Shown: piece by piece, positions 27,294 to 38,766 of the stretch
Position numbering within the stretch: the first letter of the stretch is position 1
Layout: every line of letters begins with the position of its first letter
Origin: Entomobacter blattae
Lineage (GTDB): Bacteria > Pseudomonadota > Alphaproteobacteria > Acetobacterales > Acetobacteraceae
Assembly: GCF_014672835.1 (NCBI RefSeq)
Contig: NZ_CP060244.1
Span: 1,901,001 to 1,965,000, forward strand
Reading direction: 5' to 3'
Length of the DNA stretch: 64,000 nucleotides
The notes under the pieces: generated by a model
Databases searched by the model: none
Seen by the model: the letters and a program-made list of their open reading frames with translations, nothing else
What the model was told of the DNA's origin: nothing
Position numbers and translations under genes: made by a program

Positions 27294-28583
27294 CTATGAA
27301 TAGATAGGAAATTGTTGGCACAAGGTATGGACCTTGCTCAGAACAGCCCGTTCAACAGCTGAATTATCGCCATCTTCTCCTACTTGTGCAAGAGAGGTCA
27401 GCACATCATTAATCATGTGGCCAATTTCTATGAATTCCTTCTTTCCAAACCCTCTGGTAGTGGCTGCTGGGCTTCCCAGACGAATGCCAGAAGTAATGGC
27501 TGGTTTTTCAGGATCATAAGGGACTGCATTCTTGTTTGCAGTAATACCGGCGCGTTCCAAGCTGTGTTCAGCTGCTTTTCCCGTGACCTTTTTGGGGCGA
27601 AGATCCACAAGGAGTAAATGGCTATCTGTCCCGCCAGTGACGAGGTCGAACCCGCATTTTAGCAAAGTGTCGGCGAGAGCTTGGGCGTTATCGACCACAG
27701 CTTGTTGATAGGTTTTAAAGGCAGGGGTTAAGGCTTCGGCAAAAGATACGGCTTTTCCAGCAATAACATGCATCAGTGGGCCCCCTTGCAGGCCTGGGAA
27801 AACGGCGGAATTCACCTTTTTGGCAATATCTGTATCATTGGTTAAAATTAATCCCCCTCTCGGGCCCCGTAAGGTTTTATGAGTAGTACTGGTGATAATA
27901 TGGGCATGGGGAATGGGTGAAGGATAAAGTCCTGCTGCCACCAGGCCTGCAAAATGGGCCATATCCACCATAAAGTAAGCGCCGACTGCCTCTGCGATTG
28001 TTCTTATTTTTGGAAAATCAATGATTCTTGGATAGGCCGACCCACCGGCAATAATGAGTTTCGGTTTTTCTTTATGGGCAAGCATTTCAAGCTCTTCATA
28101 ATCAAGCTGTCCATCTTTCTGGCGTACACCATATTGTACTGCATTGAACCATTTGCCTGAATAATTTGGAGCTGCACCATGGGTAAGATGGCCGCCTGCA
28201 GCAAGGCTCATCCCCAGAATAGTATCTCCTGGTTTAATAAGAGCCATAAAGGCGGCTTGGTTAGCATTAGCACCAGAATGGGGTTGCACATTGGCAAATT
28301 GAACCCCAAACAATTCCTTGGCCCGTTCAATGGCAAGGGTTTCGATTTTATCGACATCCTGACAGCCTCCATAATAGCGCCGCCCTGGATATCCTTCAGC
28401 ATATTTGTTGGTTAAGACACTCCCTTGGGCTTGCAATACAGCTTTAGAAACAATGTTTTCGCTTGCAATCAGTTCTATACCATTTTGTTGGCGTTTCAGT
28501 TCAGCCTTAAGGGATTCGGCTACGGCGGGATCTGTTACTTCAACAGTGTTATTAAAAAAAGCGTGTATATCGGTTTGGGTCAT
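27294..28583 (-). CDS. glyA: Serine hydroxymethyltransferase
   Basis: PLP enzyme interconverting serine plus tetrahydrofolate with glycine plus methylene-tetrahydrofolate. The 429-residue sequence has [27 protein letters not shown] and the PLP-lysine motif [13 protein letters not shown] with Lys236. It supplies glycine, which the gcv operon elsewhere in the window degrades. In many alphaproteobacteria glyA precedes nrdR; here they are 20 kb apart. It is divergent from the second APC permease. Confidence 0.98.
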   Translation of the reverse strand: MTQTDIHAFFNNTVEVTDPAVAESLKAELKRQQNGIELIASENIVSKAVLQAQGSVLTNKYAEGYPGRRYYGGCQDVDKIETLAIERAKELFGVQFANVQPHSGANANQAAFMALIKPGDTILGMSLAAGGHLTHGAAPNYSGKWFNAVQYGVRQKDGQLDYEELEMLAHKEKPKLIIAGGSAYPRIIDFPKIRTIAEAVGAYFMVDMAHFAGLVAAGLYPSPIPHAHIITSTTHKTLRGPRGGLILTNDTDIAKKVNSAVFPGLQGGPLMHVIAGKAVSFAEALTPAFKTYQQAVVDNAQALADTLLKCGFDLVTGGTDSHLLLVDLRPKKVTGKAAEHSLERAGITANKNAVPYDPEKPAITSGIRLGSPAATTRGFGKKEFIEIGHMINDVLTSLAQVGEDGDNSAVERAVLSKVHTLCQQFPIYS

Positions 28584-28739
28584 GGAATACCTGTAAAATC
28601 CTAAATAAAGACGGCACAGCCAAAATTTTTAATTATTTTTACACCGGTTTGTGGGATGAATCATTAAAAAAATGATCTCTAGAAGGGTGTTTCTATGGTC
28701 ATTGTTCATCCCTACACAAGAGAAATATATTTCTAGATA

Positions 28740-28766
28740 ATAAAGTTTGTAATAACTAAACTTTAT
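28740..28766. repeat. 9-bp inverted repeat in the glyA/permease divergent region
   Basis: ATAAAGTTT at 28740-28748 and AAACTTTAT at 28758-28766 flank a 9-nt spacer. The same 263-bp gap (28584-28846) also has a direct repeat CCCTACACAA at about 28710 and 28808. The positions suit an operator for one or both divergent genes, but the AT content makes chance plausible. Confidence 0.35.
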
Positions 28767-28846
28767 GGATGATGAATCCTTTGTTTTTTGTAAAGAACAT
28801 GCCATAACCCTACACAAATATTTGATTAATAAGAGAGTAAATATCC

Positions 28847-30304
28847 ATGCCTCAACTAGGGTTCTTACGTACAAGTCTTGCCCCGCTATTCAGGCGCAAA
28901 TCTATCACTGAACGTGGGCTTTCTACAGGGTTAAAAAGGAACCTTACAGCCAAACAATTACTGGCGTTAGGGGTTGGGGCAACGATTGGCGCAGGTCTTT
29001 TTTCTATCACGGGGGTGGCGGCTGCTGAAAATGCTGGGCCAGCTGTAGCATTAGCCTATTTGCTCGGTGCTATTGTGTGTAGCTTTATAGGGCTATGTTA
29101 TAGCGAATTGGCTAGCATGATCCCCATCGTGGGAAGTGCCTATACCTATACCTATATTGCTCTGGGAGAACTGGCTGCATGGGTTATTGGTTGGGACCTT
29201 ATTATGGAATATGCGGTTGGTGCTGCCATCGTTGCGGTAAGCTGGTCGCGATATGTGGGCTCCATTCTGCATTCCTGGGGGGTTTACTTTCCTGTAAAAC
29301 TTACGGCCTCCCCCTTTGAGACCGTAACCCTGTCTGATGGGAGTGTAGGACAAGGTATTATCAACCTGCCGGCCATATTGGTAATCTGCTGCCTCTCCTT
29401 AGTGCTGATCCGTGGTATTAGCCACTCTACCCGGCTCAACACTGTTATGGTTATCATTAAACTCCTGGTTATTGTTTTGGTGATCTGCTTTGGTTTTTAT
29501 TATATAAAACCTGCCAACTATATCCCCTTCATTCCTGAAAATACCGGTGAATTTGGACATTTTGGGTACTCTGGTATTTTGCGTGCAGCAGCCACAACTT
29601 TCTTCGCCTATATTGGGTTTGACGCTGTCTCAACAGTGACGCAAGAAGCCAAAAATCCTTCACGAGATATGCCTATCGGCATTCTGGGGAGCCTGGCCGT
29701 TTGTGCGGTTGTCTATATTACATTTTCATTGATCCTCACTGGGTTGGTTAACTACAAGGATATGCTCAACGATGCAGCTCCCGTAGCCACAGCCATCGAT
29801 CAAACCTCTTTTCCGTGGTTAAAGGTGGCTGTAAAGCTTGGTGTTCTTTGTGGATTCACCTCTGTACTTTTGGTGATGCTCTTAGCTCAAAGCCGTATTT
29901 TTTACTCCATGGCAAAAGATGGGCTTTTACCCCGTTTATTTTCTGAAGTGCACCATGCCTGGCAAACACCATGGCGTTCCAATATGTTTTTTATGGTGAT
30001 GACCAGTTTGCTGGCAGGCTTTCTTCCTATCGGGGCCTTAGGGCGAATGATTTCTATTGGAACCTTACTTGCCTTTGGGATTGTTTGTTTTACAGTGCTT
30101 ATTCTTCGCTTTACCATGCCAGACATCAAGCGCCCCTTTAGGGTTCCCGGCGGAATTATTATTCCGATCCTCGGAATATTCAGTTGCCTTCTCATGATGC
30201 TTTCCCTTGGGGTCAGTACATGGTCTTGGCTTGTTATTTGGTTAGCTGTTGGAATTGCCTTATATTTTTGTTATGGTTATAGACATAGTAGGCTTCGTTC
30301 CTAA
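28847..30304 (+). CDS. APC-family amino acid permease (cationic amino-acid transporter type), copy 2
   Basis: A 485-residue, roughly 12-helix transporter, paralogue of the permease at 10315-11778; most conserved blocks are the same (GATIGAGLFSITGVAAAENAG, SPFETVTLSDGS, FFAYIGFDAVST, IGILGSLA). The first helix carries the APC substrate motif at about residues 44-57. An AGAG ribosome site precedes the ATG. It is divergent from glyA, while the other copy is divergent from the gcv region, which suggests both import an amino acid linked to glycine or serine metabolism. Substrate not determined. Confidence 0.9.
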   Translation: MPQLGFLRTSLAPLFRRKSITERGLSTGLKRNLTAKQLLALGVGATIGAGLFSITGVAAAENAGPAVALAYLLGAIVCSFIGLCYSELASMIPIVGSAYTYTYIALGELAAWVIGWDLIMEYAVGAAIVAVSWSRYVGSILHSWGVYFPVKLTASPFETVTLSDGSVGQGIINLPAILVICCLSLVLIRGISHSTRLNTVMVIIKLLVIVLVICFGFYYIKPANYIPFIPENTGEFGHFGYSGILRAAATTFFAYIGFDAVSTVTQEAKNPSRDMPIGILGSLAVCAVVYITFSLILTGLVNYKDMLNDAAPVATAIDQTSFPWLKVAVKLGVLCGFTSVLLVMLLAQSRIFYSMAKDGLLPRLFSEVHHAWQTPWRSNMFFMVMTSLLAGFLPIGALGRMISIGTLLAFGIVCFTVLILRFTMPDIKRPFRVPGGIIIPILGIFSCLLMMLSLGVSTWSWLVIWLAVGIALYFCYGYRHSRLRS

Positions 30305-30357
30305 ATTTTATTGGCCATAATACACTATAGATTTTATTATAATTTCAAGAGATTTGA

Positions 30358-31359
<1,002 letters not shown>

Positions 31360-31454
31360 TAACTATTTCTGCATAGCTGTTATTTTTAATAAAAAAATAA
31401 TAAAAAAATTGAATTTATAATCCCAAACCTTTTAAACTTTAAAAAGTTATCACC

Positions 31455-31507
31455 CCACATAACCCTTATAAAGGGTTAGAAGGTTGGTTTACTGTTTTAT
31501 TATGTGG
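31455..31507 (+). promoter_or_regulatory. Nested inverted repeats in the leader of bpt
   Basis: An inner perfect hairpin, AACCCTT (31461-31467), loop ATA, AAGGGTT (31471-31477), lies inside an outer inverted repeat CCACATAA (31455-31462) and TTATGTGG (31500-31507). The block ends 25 bp before the bpt ATG. It could be a hemB terminator, or a structured 5' leader; no clean T tract follows the inner hairpin. Confidence 0.4.
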
Positions 31508-31532
31508 ATTATAGTTTTTAAACAAGTTGCAG

Positions 31533-32303
31533 ATGAATACTTATTTTCTCCTCTACACAAGACAGTTTTATACGACGCTTCCCGCGCCGTGTCCGTACTT
31601 GCCTGGCCAGGTAGAAAGAAAAATTATTACCGATCTCTCCGGCCATGATAGTATTCTTCTTAATAATCATTTTTCCCAAGCAGGCTTTAGAAGAAGCCAT
31701 ACCATTACTTACGCACCCGCCTGCCCAAAATGTAATTTATGTCTTTCCCTGAGAATTAAAACCCAAGAATTTCTTGCTCATAGAACCCATCGGAAAATTT
31801 TAAAAAAAGGCAATAGGTTCCTGAGCTGTCATATTAGGGTTCCTCAAGCCACTGACGAGCAGTACCAGTTATTTCTTGCCTATCAGAATTACCGTCACCA
31901 GCAAGGTGAAATGGCCGTGATGACATATCTGGAATATCAAAGCATGATTGAAGATTCTCCAGTACATACTTATGTGGCCGAATTTCGGGATTCCCACAAT
32001 ATTCTCGTAGCAGTAAGTTTGTTTGACGAATTAGAAGATGGCTTTTCAGCTGTTTATAATTTTTTTGTCCCTGAATATTCCGACTGTTCTTTAGGAACTT
32101 ATATGATCTTATGGTTGATCGAGTTAACAAAAGGGCAGTATTTACCTTATACTTATTTGGGCTATTGGGTTCCTTACAGTTCCAAAATGTCTTACAAGGA
32201 CTCATTTCAACCTTATGAAGTCTATCTTCAAGGTAAATGGCAAAATGAAAGTAAAGGAAAAATTCTTTCTATTATAGAAGAAGAAAAAAATACTCTTTTA
32301 TAA
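31533..32303 (+). CDS. bpt: Aspartate/glutamate leucyltransferase (bacterial N-end rule transferase)
   Basis: Adds leucine from Leu-tRNA to N-terminal Asp or Glu of proteins, marking them for ClpS/ClpAP. The family (ATE_N/ATE_C) is recognised from CPYLPGQVERKIITDLSG, GFRRSHTITYAPAC-KCNLC-SLRI and the C-terminal FDELEDGFSAVYNFF with LGYWVPYSSKMSYK. I use the ATG at 31533 (256 aa) rather than the TTG at 31527. The ribosome site is weak. The conserved N-terminal cysteines (CPKCNLC) are intact. Confidence 0.93.
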   Translation: MNTYFLLYTRQFYTTLPAPCPYLPGQVERKIITDLSGHDSILLNNHFSQAGFRRSHTITYAPACPKCNLCLSLRIKTQEFLAHRTHRKILKKGNRFLSCHIRVPQATDEQYQLFLAYQNYRHQQGEMAVMTYLEYQSMIEDSPVHTYVAEFRDSHNILVAVSLFDELEDGFSAVYNFFVPEYSDCSLGTYMILWLIELTKGQYLPYTYLGYWVPYSSKMSYKDSFQPYEVYLQGKWQNESKGKILSIIEEEKNTLL

Positions 32304-32358
32304 ACGGTCTATAAATTATAAACAGTTTATAAGGCCTTATAAAGATACAAAATTAATT

Positions 32359-34587
32359 TTACAGTATCCATTTTTTCCAGGAAGTCGGAATTTTTCTCCC
32401 CTTGGCAGCCCTTTTAAAGCAGAAATCCCTTAATTCGGAAAAAGTCTTAAGTGGGGCCTCTTCTGACCACTGTAAACCTTTCTGGCTATCAAATGTCCTT
32501 ATTGATTTAACCTGATCATCAGCAGTGATCATTTTCTGAAGGATGACCCCTACGCCTTTTGTAAGCACGGGAATATGCTCAAGAGGAAAAATAACCAAAT
32601 CATTTCTGGTGGAAAGAATAGCTACCTGATCTCCTGTTGCTTTTTGGCAAGTAAAAGCTTTTTCTTCTTTTTTTAGTGTTAAGATCTGCTTACCTGTGCG
32701 TTTCTCTGCTTGTAAGATAGCACCTTGCACCATAAACCCTCTCCCAGAGGTCGAGGCAACGAGATAAGGGGTTTCTCCGGTTTCAAGGGGAAATGCTGTC
32801 ACGATGGTTTCATCATTAGCAAGATCGACCAGAAGCCTTATCCCCTGCCCATCTCCACGGCCTCTCGGCAGTTCTCCAGCAGATAAGCTGAAAACCTTTC
32901 CCGCACTGCTAAAAATGCCAATCCTGTCTGTCGTTTCGCATTCAATCTGGAACTGAAGGCGATCACCCTCTTTGAATTTGTGGTTTTCAAGGTTGAGATT
33001 ATGACCCTTTAAAGCCTTGATCCATTCTTTTTCTGTAATAATGATGGTAATGGGTTCTTTTTCAATATCATCAATCACTGTCAGGTCAATTGGGGTAGGA
33101 ACAGCCCCAAACCCCGTCCGTCGGGCAGAATAAGGATTTTTTTCTGAAGAGAATTTTTTTAACCCTTCTTTCAGCTCCTTTCCAATACTGGCCCACTGCA
33201 GTTTTGTATCTTTAAGGAGTTTGTTCAGACTTTTCTCTTCAAGCAAAAGTCCTTCATGTTCTTTTTTAATTTCTAGTTCCTCAAGCTTGCGCAAGCTCCG
33301 TAACCGCATATTTAAAATGGACTCAGCCTGAATCTCCGTAAGGGAAAAATGCCTTATCAGCTCCTCTTTAGGTCGTTCAGAGTCACGAATGATACGAATA
33401 ACCTCATCCAGGTTAAGGTAAACCGCTAAAAACCCATCGAGAATTTCAAGCCTTCTTACGACAGCATGCAAGCGAAAATGGCTCCGTCTGAGCAATACGC
33501 TATGCCGATGGTCTAACCAGGCTTGAAGGCATGCTTTAAGGTTCATAACCGCTGGAACATGATTGGCATTTAAAACATTCATGTTAACGCTAAACCTGGT
33601 TTCAAGCGCTGTTTGCCTGAAAAGGGTTTCCATTAACATGTCTGGGGCAACATTTTTGTTTTTGGGTTCAAGAACCAGGCGGATTTCATCAGCACTCTCA
33701 TCACGAATATCTAAGAGGAGAGAAAGACGTTTTTTTTCAAGAAGATCAGCAACTTGTTCAATAAGGCGGGATTTCTGGACCTGATAAGGAATTTCAGTAA
33801 CCACCACCTGCCAGGTACCAAAACGGCCTTGCTCTACTTCCCATCGGGCACGCAGGCGCAAATACCCTTTTCCTGTCTCATAAATCTGGCGGAGATGCTC
33901 TTTTTCTTCTACGATGATCCCACCCGTAGGGAAATCTGGCCCGGGAACAAGTTCTGTGAGTGTATGGTTTTCTATGTCTGGCTTTTCAATCAACGCTATG
34001 GCAGCCTTGTACAGTTCTGCAGCATTATGGGGAGGAATGCTTGTGGCCATACCAACGGCAATTCCCGAGGCACCATTGGCTAAAAGATTGGGAAAAGCTG
34101 CGGGTAATACATCGGGCTCATTTTCCTCTCCATCATAGGTGGGATGAAAATCAACTGCATCTTCATCAATATGCAATAGCAGGGCTTGGGCTACCTCGGT
34201 TAGTCGAGATTCCGTATAGCGCATGGCCGCTGCGTTATCTCCATCGATCGAGCCAAAATTTCCTTGACCTTCCACTAAGGGATATCTTACGGCAAAGTCC
34301 TGGGCTAGGCGAACCAGGGCATCATAGACGGAAGAATCCCCGTGGGGGTGAAACTTACCAATCACATCCCCAACAACACGGGCACATTTTTTAAACCCTG
34401 TATCGGGATGGAGTTTAAGCTGATACATAGCATAGATAAGGCGTCTATGTACGGGCTTTAACCCATCACGGACATCCGGTAACGAACGTGACATAATGGT
34501 AGAAAGCGCATAGGCAAGATAACGCTCGCTAAGGGCATCAATCAGCGGTACATTCTGAATCCGGTCTGGTAAGGTTTTTTCTGTCAT
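32359..34587 (-). CDS. parC: DNA topoisomerase IV subunit A
   Basis: Breakage-reunion subunit of the decatenating type II topoisomerase. The 742-residue protein has [20 protein letters not shown], the quinolone-region [18 protein letters not shown] and the active-site motif [12 protein letters not shown] with Tyr124. The C-terminal domain is shorter than that of GyrA and lacks an obvious GyrA box, supporting ParC. ParE is not in the window. It lies downstream of the tmk-holB-metG-tatD cluster on the same strand, 53 bp after the next gene. Confidence 0.95.
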   Translation of the reverse strand: MTEKTLPDRIQNVPLIDALSERYLAYALSTIMSRSLPDVRDGLKPVHRRLIYAMYQLKLHPDTGFKKCARVVGDVIGKFHPHGDSSVYDALVRLAQDFAVRYPLVEGQGNFGSIDGDNAAAMRYTESRLTEVAQALLLHIDEDAVDFHPTYDGEENEPDVLPAAFPNLLANGASGIAVGMATSIPPHNAAELYKAAIALIEKPDIENHTLTELVPGPDFPTGGIIVEEKEHLRQIYETGKGYLRLRARWEVEQGRFGTWQVVVTEIPYQVQKSRLIEQVADLLEKKRLSLLLDIRDESADEIRLVLEPKNKNVAPDMLMETLFRQTALETRFSVNMNVLNANHVPAVMNLKACLQAWLDHRHSVLLRRSHFRLHAVVRRLEILDGFLAVYLNLDEVIRIIRDSERPKEELIRHFSLTEIQAESILNMRLRSLRKLEELEIKKEHEGLLLEEKSLNKLLKDTKLQWASIGKELKEGLKKFSSEKNPYSARRTGFGAVPTPIDLTVIDDIEKEPITIIITEKEWIKALKGHNLNLENHKFKEGDRLQFQIECETTDRIGIFSSAGKVFSLSAGELPRGRGDGQGIRLLVDLANDETIVTAFPLETGETPYLVASTSGRGFMVQGAILQAEKRTGKQILTLKKEEKAFTCQKATGDQVAILSTRNDLVIFPLEHIPVLTKGVGVILQKMITADDQVKSIRTFDSQKGLQWSEEAPLKTFSELRDFCFKRAAKGRKIPTSWKKWIL

Positions 34588-34640
34588 GGCTTGGTCACTT
34601 GCAGGTCGTAGAGTATGATTTTAAAAATATTTGGGCCATT

Positions 34641-35426
34641 CTAAACGTTAAACACTAACCCATCGTAAGCCGGTTCAATCGTGGGGGGAAGATTCTGTTT
34701 CAGCCAATCCCAATCCATATCTGTTCCCATATGGGTGAGAAGGGTAAGCCTAGGCTTAATCTGCTTATGCCATTCAAGAACCCTTCCTAAATGGGCATGG
34801 GCCGGATGCTCCTCGCGCTGAAAGCAATCTACCAGCCAAATATCCACACCGTGAAGAATGTCCAAAGCCTGTTTGTTCAACCTTACCACATCGGTAGAAT
34901 AGGCAAAATTTCCACAACGAAAGCCTAATGTATCAACTCGACCATGGTTTTGAAGGAAAAACTGCAAGGAAAAATCGGCAATGGTTTTTGTTGTCCATGC
35001 CTCTATGAGATGTTTATGAACAACAGGGGCAAAAAAACCAGGAGGCTTCCATGGACGAAAAGCATAGGAAAATCGCCGTTCCAACTCCTCCATCACAGTT
35101 TCAAACCCATAGATATTGAGGGGTTTATTCATGTAACGGTTCACACTTCGCAAATCATCCAATCCGGCGATATGATCAGCATGGGGGTGAGTATAAAGCA
35201 CGCCATCAAGCCGTGCAATACCAGCCCTTAAGAGCTGGTAGCGCAAATCTGGCCCTGTATCAACCAAAAGCCTGTTTCCTGACTCACCTTCCAGAATGAT
35301 CGATGAACGAGATCTTTTATTTTTTATTTCCTGTGGGTTACAGGCACCCCAATCTCCTTTTTCATCATGGCCCCCCACCATGGGAACCCCTGCTGACCCT
35401 CCACATCCAAGGACAATGACCCTCAT
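34641..35426 (-). CDS. PhnP-like MBL-fold metallohydrolase
   Basis: Metallo-beta-lactamase-fold phosphodiesterase family protein, 261 aa. The N-terminus VIVLGCGGSAGVPMVGG and the metal motif YTHPHADHIAGLDDLR (HxHxDH) are intact; later ligands are in AYSTDV and LLTHMGTDMDW. Relatives include PhnP (cyclic ribose phosphate phosphodiesterase); the real substrate is unknown, and no C-P lyase genes are near. Its start overlaps the tatD stop by one base (TGATG), so it is translationally coupled. Confidence 0.88.
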   Translation of the reverse strand: MRVIVLGCGGSAGVPMVGGHDEKGDWGACNPQEIKNKRSRSSIILEGESGNRLLVDTGPDLRYQLLRAGIARLDGVLYTHPHADHIAGLDDLRSVNRYMNKPLNIYGFETVMEELERRFSYAFRPWKPPGFFAPVVHKHLIEAWTTKTIADFSLQFFLQNHGRVDTLGFRCGNFAYSTDVVRLNKQALDILHGVDIWLVDCFQREEHPAHAHLGRVLEWHKQIKPRLTLLTHMGTDMDWDWLKQNLPPTIEPAYDGLVFNV

Positions 35427-36211
35427 CAGCTGCGTGCCTTTTTAAACAGATTAAAAAAATTATCGGTGGTTAATGTCTGCACTTCTTCAAAACTTATTTC
35501 TAAGGTCTTGGCTAATATGCGAGCCGTATGGGCGACATAGGCGGGTTCATTTCTTTGGCCACGCTTAGGAACTGGTGCAAGGTAGGGAGAGTCTGTTTCA
35601 ACCAGCACCCTTTCATGAGGAATATGCTTGGCGATGTCACGAAGAACTTGGGCTTTTGGAAAAGTTAAAATCCCTGAAAAACTGATATAACCCCCAAGGG
35701 CAATTGCTGTTTCTGCTAAATCAGCTCCTGAGGAAAAACAATGTAGAAGAAAAGGAAAGGCCCCCTTCTCCCTCGTTTCCTCCTGGAGGATTCTGGCCAT
35801 ATCCGTATCCGCATTACGGGAATGAATAATAACGGGCAAACCAGTTTGACGGGCAGCATCGATATGGCAGCGAAAAACCTCTTCTTGTTTGAGGTAAGCT
35901 TCTGGGCCACTATGGAAATAATCAAGCCCGCATTCTCCAATACCAATAACGGTATTTTCCTGTGTTAGAGCAATAATGTCTTTTACAGAAAAATCGGGGG
36001 TCTCTTGGGCATGATCGGGGTGAGTGCCAACAGAGCACCATATTTTCATGCCCTGAGAATGTCCAGCAAGGGCAATCTGGCGTGAAGCTTCAGAAAGCCT
36101 GGTTCCAATCGTTACCACCCCTTCTAGCCCTGCTTCTTGTGCATTGGCCAGGAGCTGGGGTAACTCCTCGGGGGAGAAATGATCCAGATGGCAATGTGAA
36201 TCAATTAACAT
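35426..36211 (-). CDS. tatD: TatD-family metal-dependent hydrolase (DNase)
   Basis: TIM-barrel metal-dependent 3'-5' nuclease family. Ligand motifs are DSHCHLDHF at the N-terminus, GECGLDYFH, VIIHSRNAD, LHCFSSGADLA and VLVETDSPYLAP. I choose the ATG at 36211 (MLIDSHCHLD), with GGGGA 10 nt upstream, instead of a TTG six bases earlier. Member of the conserved tmk-holB-metG-tatD-MBL operon. Confidence 0.93.
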   Translation of the reverse strand: MLIDSHCHLDHFSPEELPQLLANAQEAGLEGVVTIGTRLSEASRQIALAGHSQGMKIWCSVGTHPDHAQETPDFSVKDIIALTQENTVIGIGECGLDYFHSGPEAYLKQEEVFRCHIDAARQTGLPVIIHSRNADTDMARILQEETREKGAFPFLLHCFSSGADLAETAIALGGYISFSGILTFPKAQVLRDIAKHIPHERVLVETDSPYLAPVPKRGQRNEPAYVAHTARILAKTLEISFEEVQTLTTDNFFNLFKKARS

Positions 36212-36262
36212 AAACAAAAGATCCCCTGCATTCTTACACCTTTCTTGATTGTCATCCTTCCA

Positions 36263-37795
36263 TTATGCCGCGGGTTGGTACCGAGGAAACACCCCTTGAG
36301 GGGGAGGTAAAATGGTACCTTCTGGTAAAGGCGTTGCAAGAGACGCAAAAGAGTATTCCCCTTTTGGAATTCCAAGCTGGGTCAGCAATTTGCCCATTGT
36401 ATCGGGCATAAAGGGTAAGAGAAGCGTTCCAATCACCCTTAATGTATCGGTTAATACCCGTAAAACGGTTTCCATCCGGGATAGATCTGTTTTTTTCAGG
36501 GCCCAGGGAGCTTGTGCGTCAATATAGGCATTACAGGCCCGAATAACCTGCCAGATTTTTTCCAATATTTCATGGAACTGTTGGGCATCTATGAATATAC
36601 GCGCCTGCCCTAAAAGAGCGTGAGCCTGAGAAAGCAGCGCTTTATCCTCCACAGTGTGCTCATCCTGGCGGGGGAGCTTACCCTCACAATGACGAGCTAT
36701 TAACGATAATGTACGCTGGGCAAGGTTACCAAGGTCATTAGCGAGTTCAACATTCATTCGGCGGATGAGAGATTCTCTGCTAAAGTTCCCATCCCCACCA
36801 AAAGGGATTTCCCGCATCAAGAAAAACCTTACGGCATCAAGGCCAAATTCATCGACCAGATCAGAGGGATTAATAACATTCCCCACAGATTTACTCATTT
36901 TTTCTCCCTCAACTGTCCACCATCCATGAGAGTAAATCCGAGCGGGAAGCTCAATACCGGCCGCCATTAAAAAGGCTGGCCAGTAAACAGCATGAAAGCG
37001 GGCAATTTCTTTACCAACCAAATGAAGGTTTGCAGGCCAGAATGCCCATAAGTCACTTTGAGATTCAGGGTAGCCCAATGCCGAAATATAATTGGCTAAA
37101 GCATCAAACCAAACATACATCACATGGTTTTCATCTCCCGGTACGGGAATACCCCATTGAAAACTTGTTCTGCTAATAGAGAGGTCTTTTAATCCGGATT
37201 TCACAAAATTAATAATTTCGTTCTTACGGCTTTCTGGGCCAATAAAATGCGGATTATTCTCGTAAAGAGATAAAAGCTTATCTTGCCATTGAGAGAGGCG
37301 GAAAAAATAGGAGGGCTCTTTAACCCATTCTACTTCCGCCCCTGTGGGCGCAATTTTCTTTCCATCAGGCTGGGTTGTCAGTTCATCTTCTGTATAAAAA
37401 CATTCATCCCTCAAGGCATACCAGCCTTCATAAGCCCCGAGGTAAATATTGCCGCTTTCTGCGACCTTTTTCCAAAGAGCCTGAGCCCCCTGCTTATGGT
37501 TGGTATCGGTTGTACGAATGAAATGATCGTAGGAAATATTGAGTTTATCAGCTGTATCGCGAAAAGCTTGCGAAATCTTGTCCGCCAATGCCTGCGGGGC
37601 AATATGGTGGGAGGAGGCTGCTTGTTCAACTTTCTGACCGTGTTCATCTGTACCGGTAAGAAAAAAAACCTTCAACCCGTCCAGCCTTTTAAACCGAGCA
37701 ATAACGTCCGCCGCTATAGATGTATAAGCATGCCCTATGTGGGGGCTGCCATTCACATAATAAATTGGAGTGGTGACCATATAGCGTGCGCTCAT
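36263..37795 (-). CDS. metG: Methionyl-tRNA synthetase
   Basis: Class I synthetase, 510 aa, cytosolic. The HIGH motif is in NGSPHIGHAYTS (residues 15-26) and KMSKS in EGEKMSKSVGN. It is the short MetRS form without the C-terminal EMAP/Trbp111 dimerisation domain and without the four-cysteine zinc knuckle, as usual in alphaproteobacteria. The ATG overlaps the holB stop (ATGA), so it is coupled to holB. Confidence 0.97.
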   Translation of the reverse strand: MSARYMVTTPIYYVNGSPHIGHAYTSIAADVIARFKRLDGLKVFFLTGTDEHGQKVEQAASSHHIAPQALADKISQAFRDTADKLNISYDHFIRTTDTNHKQGAQALWKKVAESGNIYLGAYEGWYALRDECFYTEDELTTQPDGKKIAPTGAEVEWVKEPSYFFRLSQWQDKLLSLYENNPHFIGPESRKNEIINFVKSGLKDLSISRTSFQWGIPVPGDENHVMYVWFDALANYISALGYPESQSDLWAFWPANLHLVGKEIARFHAVYWPAFLMAAGIELPARIYSHGWWTVEGEKMSKSVGNVINPSDLVDEFGLDAVRFFLMREIPFGGDGNFSRESLIRRMNVELANDLGNLAQRTLSLIARHCEGKLPRQDEHTVEDKALLSQAHALLGQARIFIDAQQFHEILEKIWQVIRACNAYIDAQAPWALKKTDLSRMETVLRVLTDTLRVIGTLLLPFMPDTMGKLLTQLGIPKGEYSFASLATPLPEGTILPPPQGVFPRYQPAA

Positions 37796-38757
37796 ATTAT
37801 TCTCATCAAATCAAATAGGTTTAAAAGTGCCTGGCGTTTATCCAGATTGAAACGTTCTACTGTATTAGCTGTTTCCATTATCTTTTGCCACAGAGAAAGG
37901 TTTTCTTGAATTTTTCTTCTTCCAAGGGGTGAGAGGGAAGCCAAGGGAGTCTTGCTGGCCATTTCCTGAGTTTTCTGATGAAGAACACGTGCCAAAAAGG
38001 AAAAATAAAGGAAAAATTTCTCTTCATCTTTCAAAAGAATATCCGTAAGCTTGCTCGCCTCTGGCCTGGTCATATGGCTTGATGCTAAATTTTGGGCCTG
38101 ATGGTATAAAAATAGGCCATTTTCCTCCAGCAGTATAAGGGCCATACCAGGGGATCCTCCTGCTATTGCTAGGACAGCTTTCCTTTGCATAAGGGAAGTA
38201 TCAGGCGCTTGCTGGGCGAGGATTTCAAGCATGTCTTCATCATTTAAGGACTGAAAAGATAATTCAATGCACCGACTTCTTAATGTCGATAAAAGCCGCC
38301 CACGGCCATGGCACACTAAAAAAATAATCGACTTTTCTGGAGGCTCTTCCAATATTTTGAGCAAGCTATTAGCTGCGTTACGGTTAAGGGTTTCGGCCTC
38401 ATCAATAATCACAATTCGCCATCCCCCAAGGGCTGGGGTTTGATGCAGGAATCGATTAATTTTTCTGATATCCTCCACAACAATTTCTCTGCGCAGCCTA
38501 TCTTTTTTTTCATCTTGGGTGCGGCCAATTTCTAACAGGTCAGGATGAGAACCCAGCTCGATGAGCTTACCTTGTCCTTTTGTGCCAGAATCTAGCAATT
38601 TATGGGCCATAGCATAGGCAAAGCTGGTTTTGCCTATGCCCCATGGGCCATCAAGCAGCCAACCATGAAAGAGTTTTCCCAATTCAAACGCATGTGTAAA
38701 CTGGCTTACAGCCTTGTCGTGTCCCCACAATCGTTTGATTGTCCGTGGATAATGCAT
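37792..38757 (-). CDS. holB: DNA polymerase III subunit delta'
   Basis: Clamp-loader stator subunit, AAA+ fold, 321 aa. It has a P-loop (GPWGIGKTS, residues about 38-46), a Walker B-like VIIDEAETLNRNAANSLLKILEEPP and the sensor-1 STLRSRC segment. The RCIELSF and SLND stretch fits alphaproteobacterial HolB. It lies 9 bp after tmk and overlaps metG. Confidence 0.93.
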   Translation of the reverse strand: MHYPRTIKRLWGHDKAVSQFTHAFELGKLFHGWLLDGPWGIGKTSFAYAMAHKLLDSGTKGQGKLIELGSHPDLLEIGRTQDEKKDRLRREIVVEDIRKINRFLHQTPALGGWRIVIIDEAETLNRNAANSLLKILEEPPEKSIIFLVCHGRGRLLSTLRSRCIELSFQSLNDEDMLEILAQQAPDTSLMQRKAVLAIAGGSPGMALILLEENGLFLYHQAQNLASSHMTRPEASKLTDILLKDEEKFFLYFSFLARVLHQKTQEMASKTPLASLSPLGRRKIQENLSLWQKIMETANTVERFNLDKRQALLNLFDLMRII

Positions 38758-38766
38758 AAAACTATA

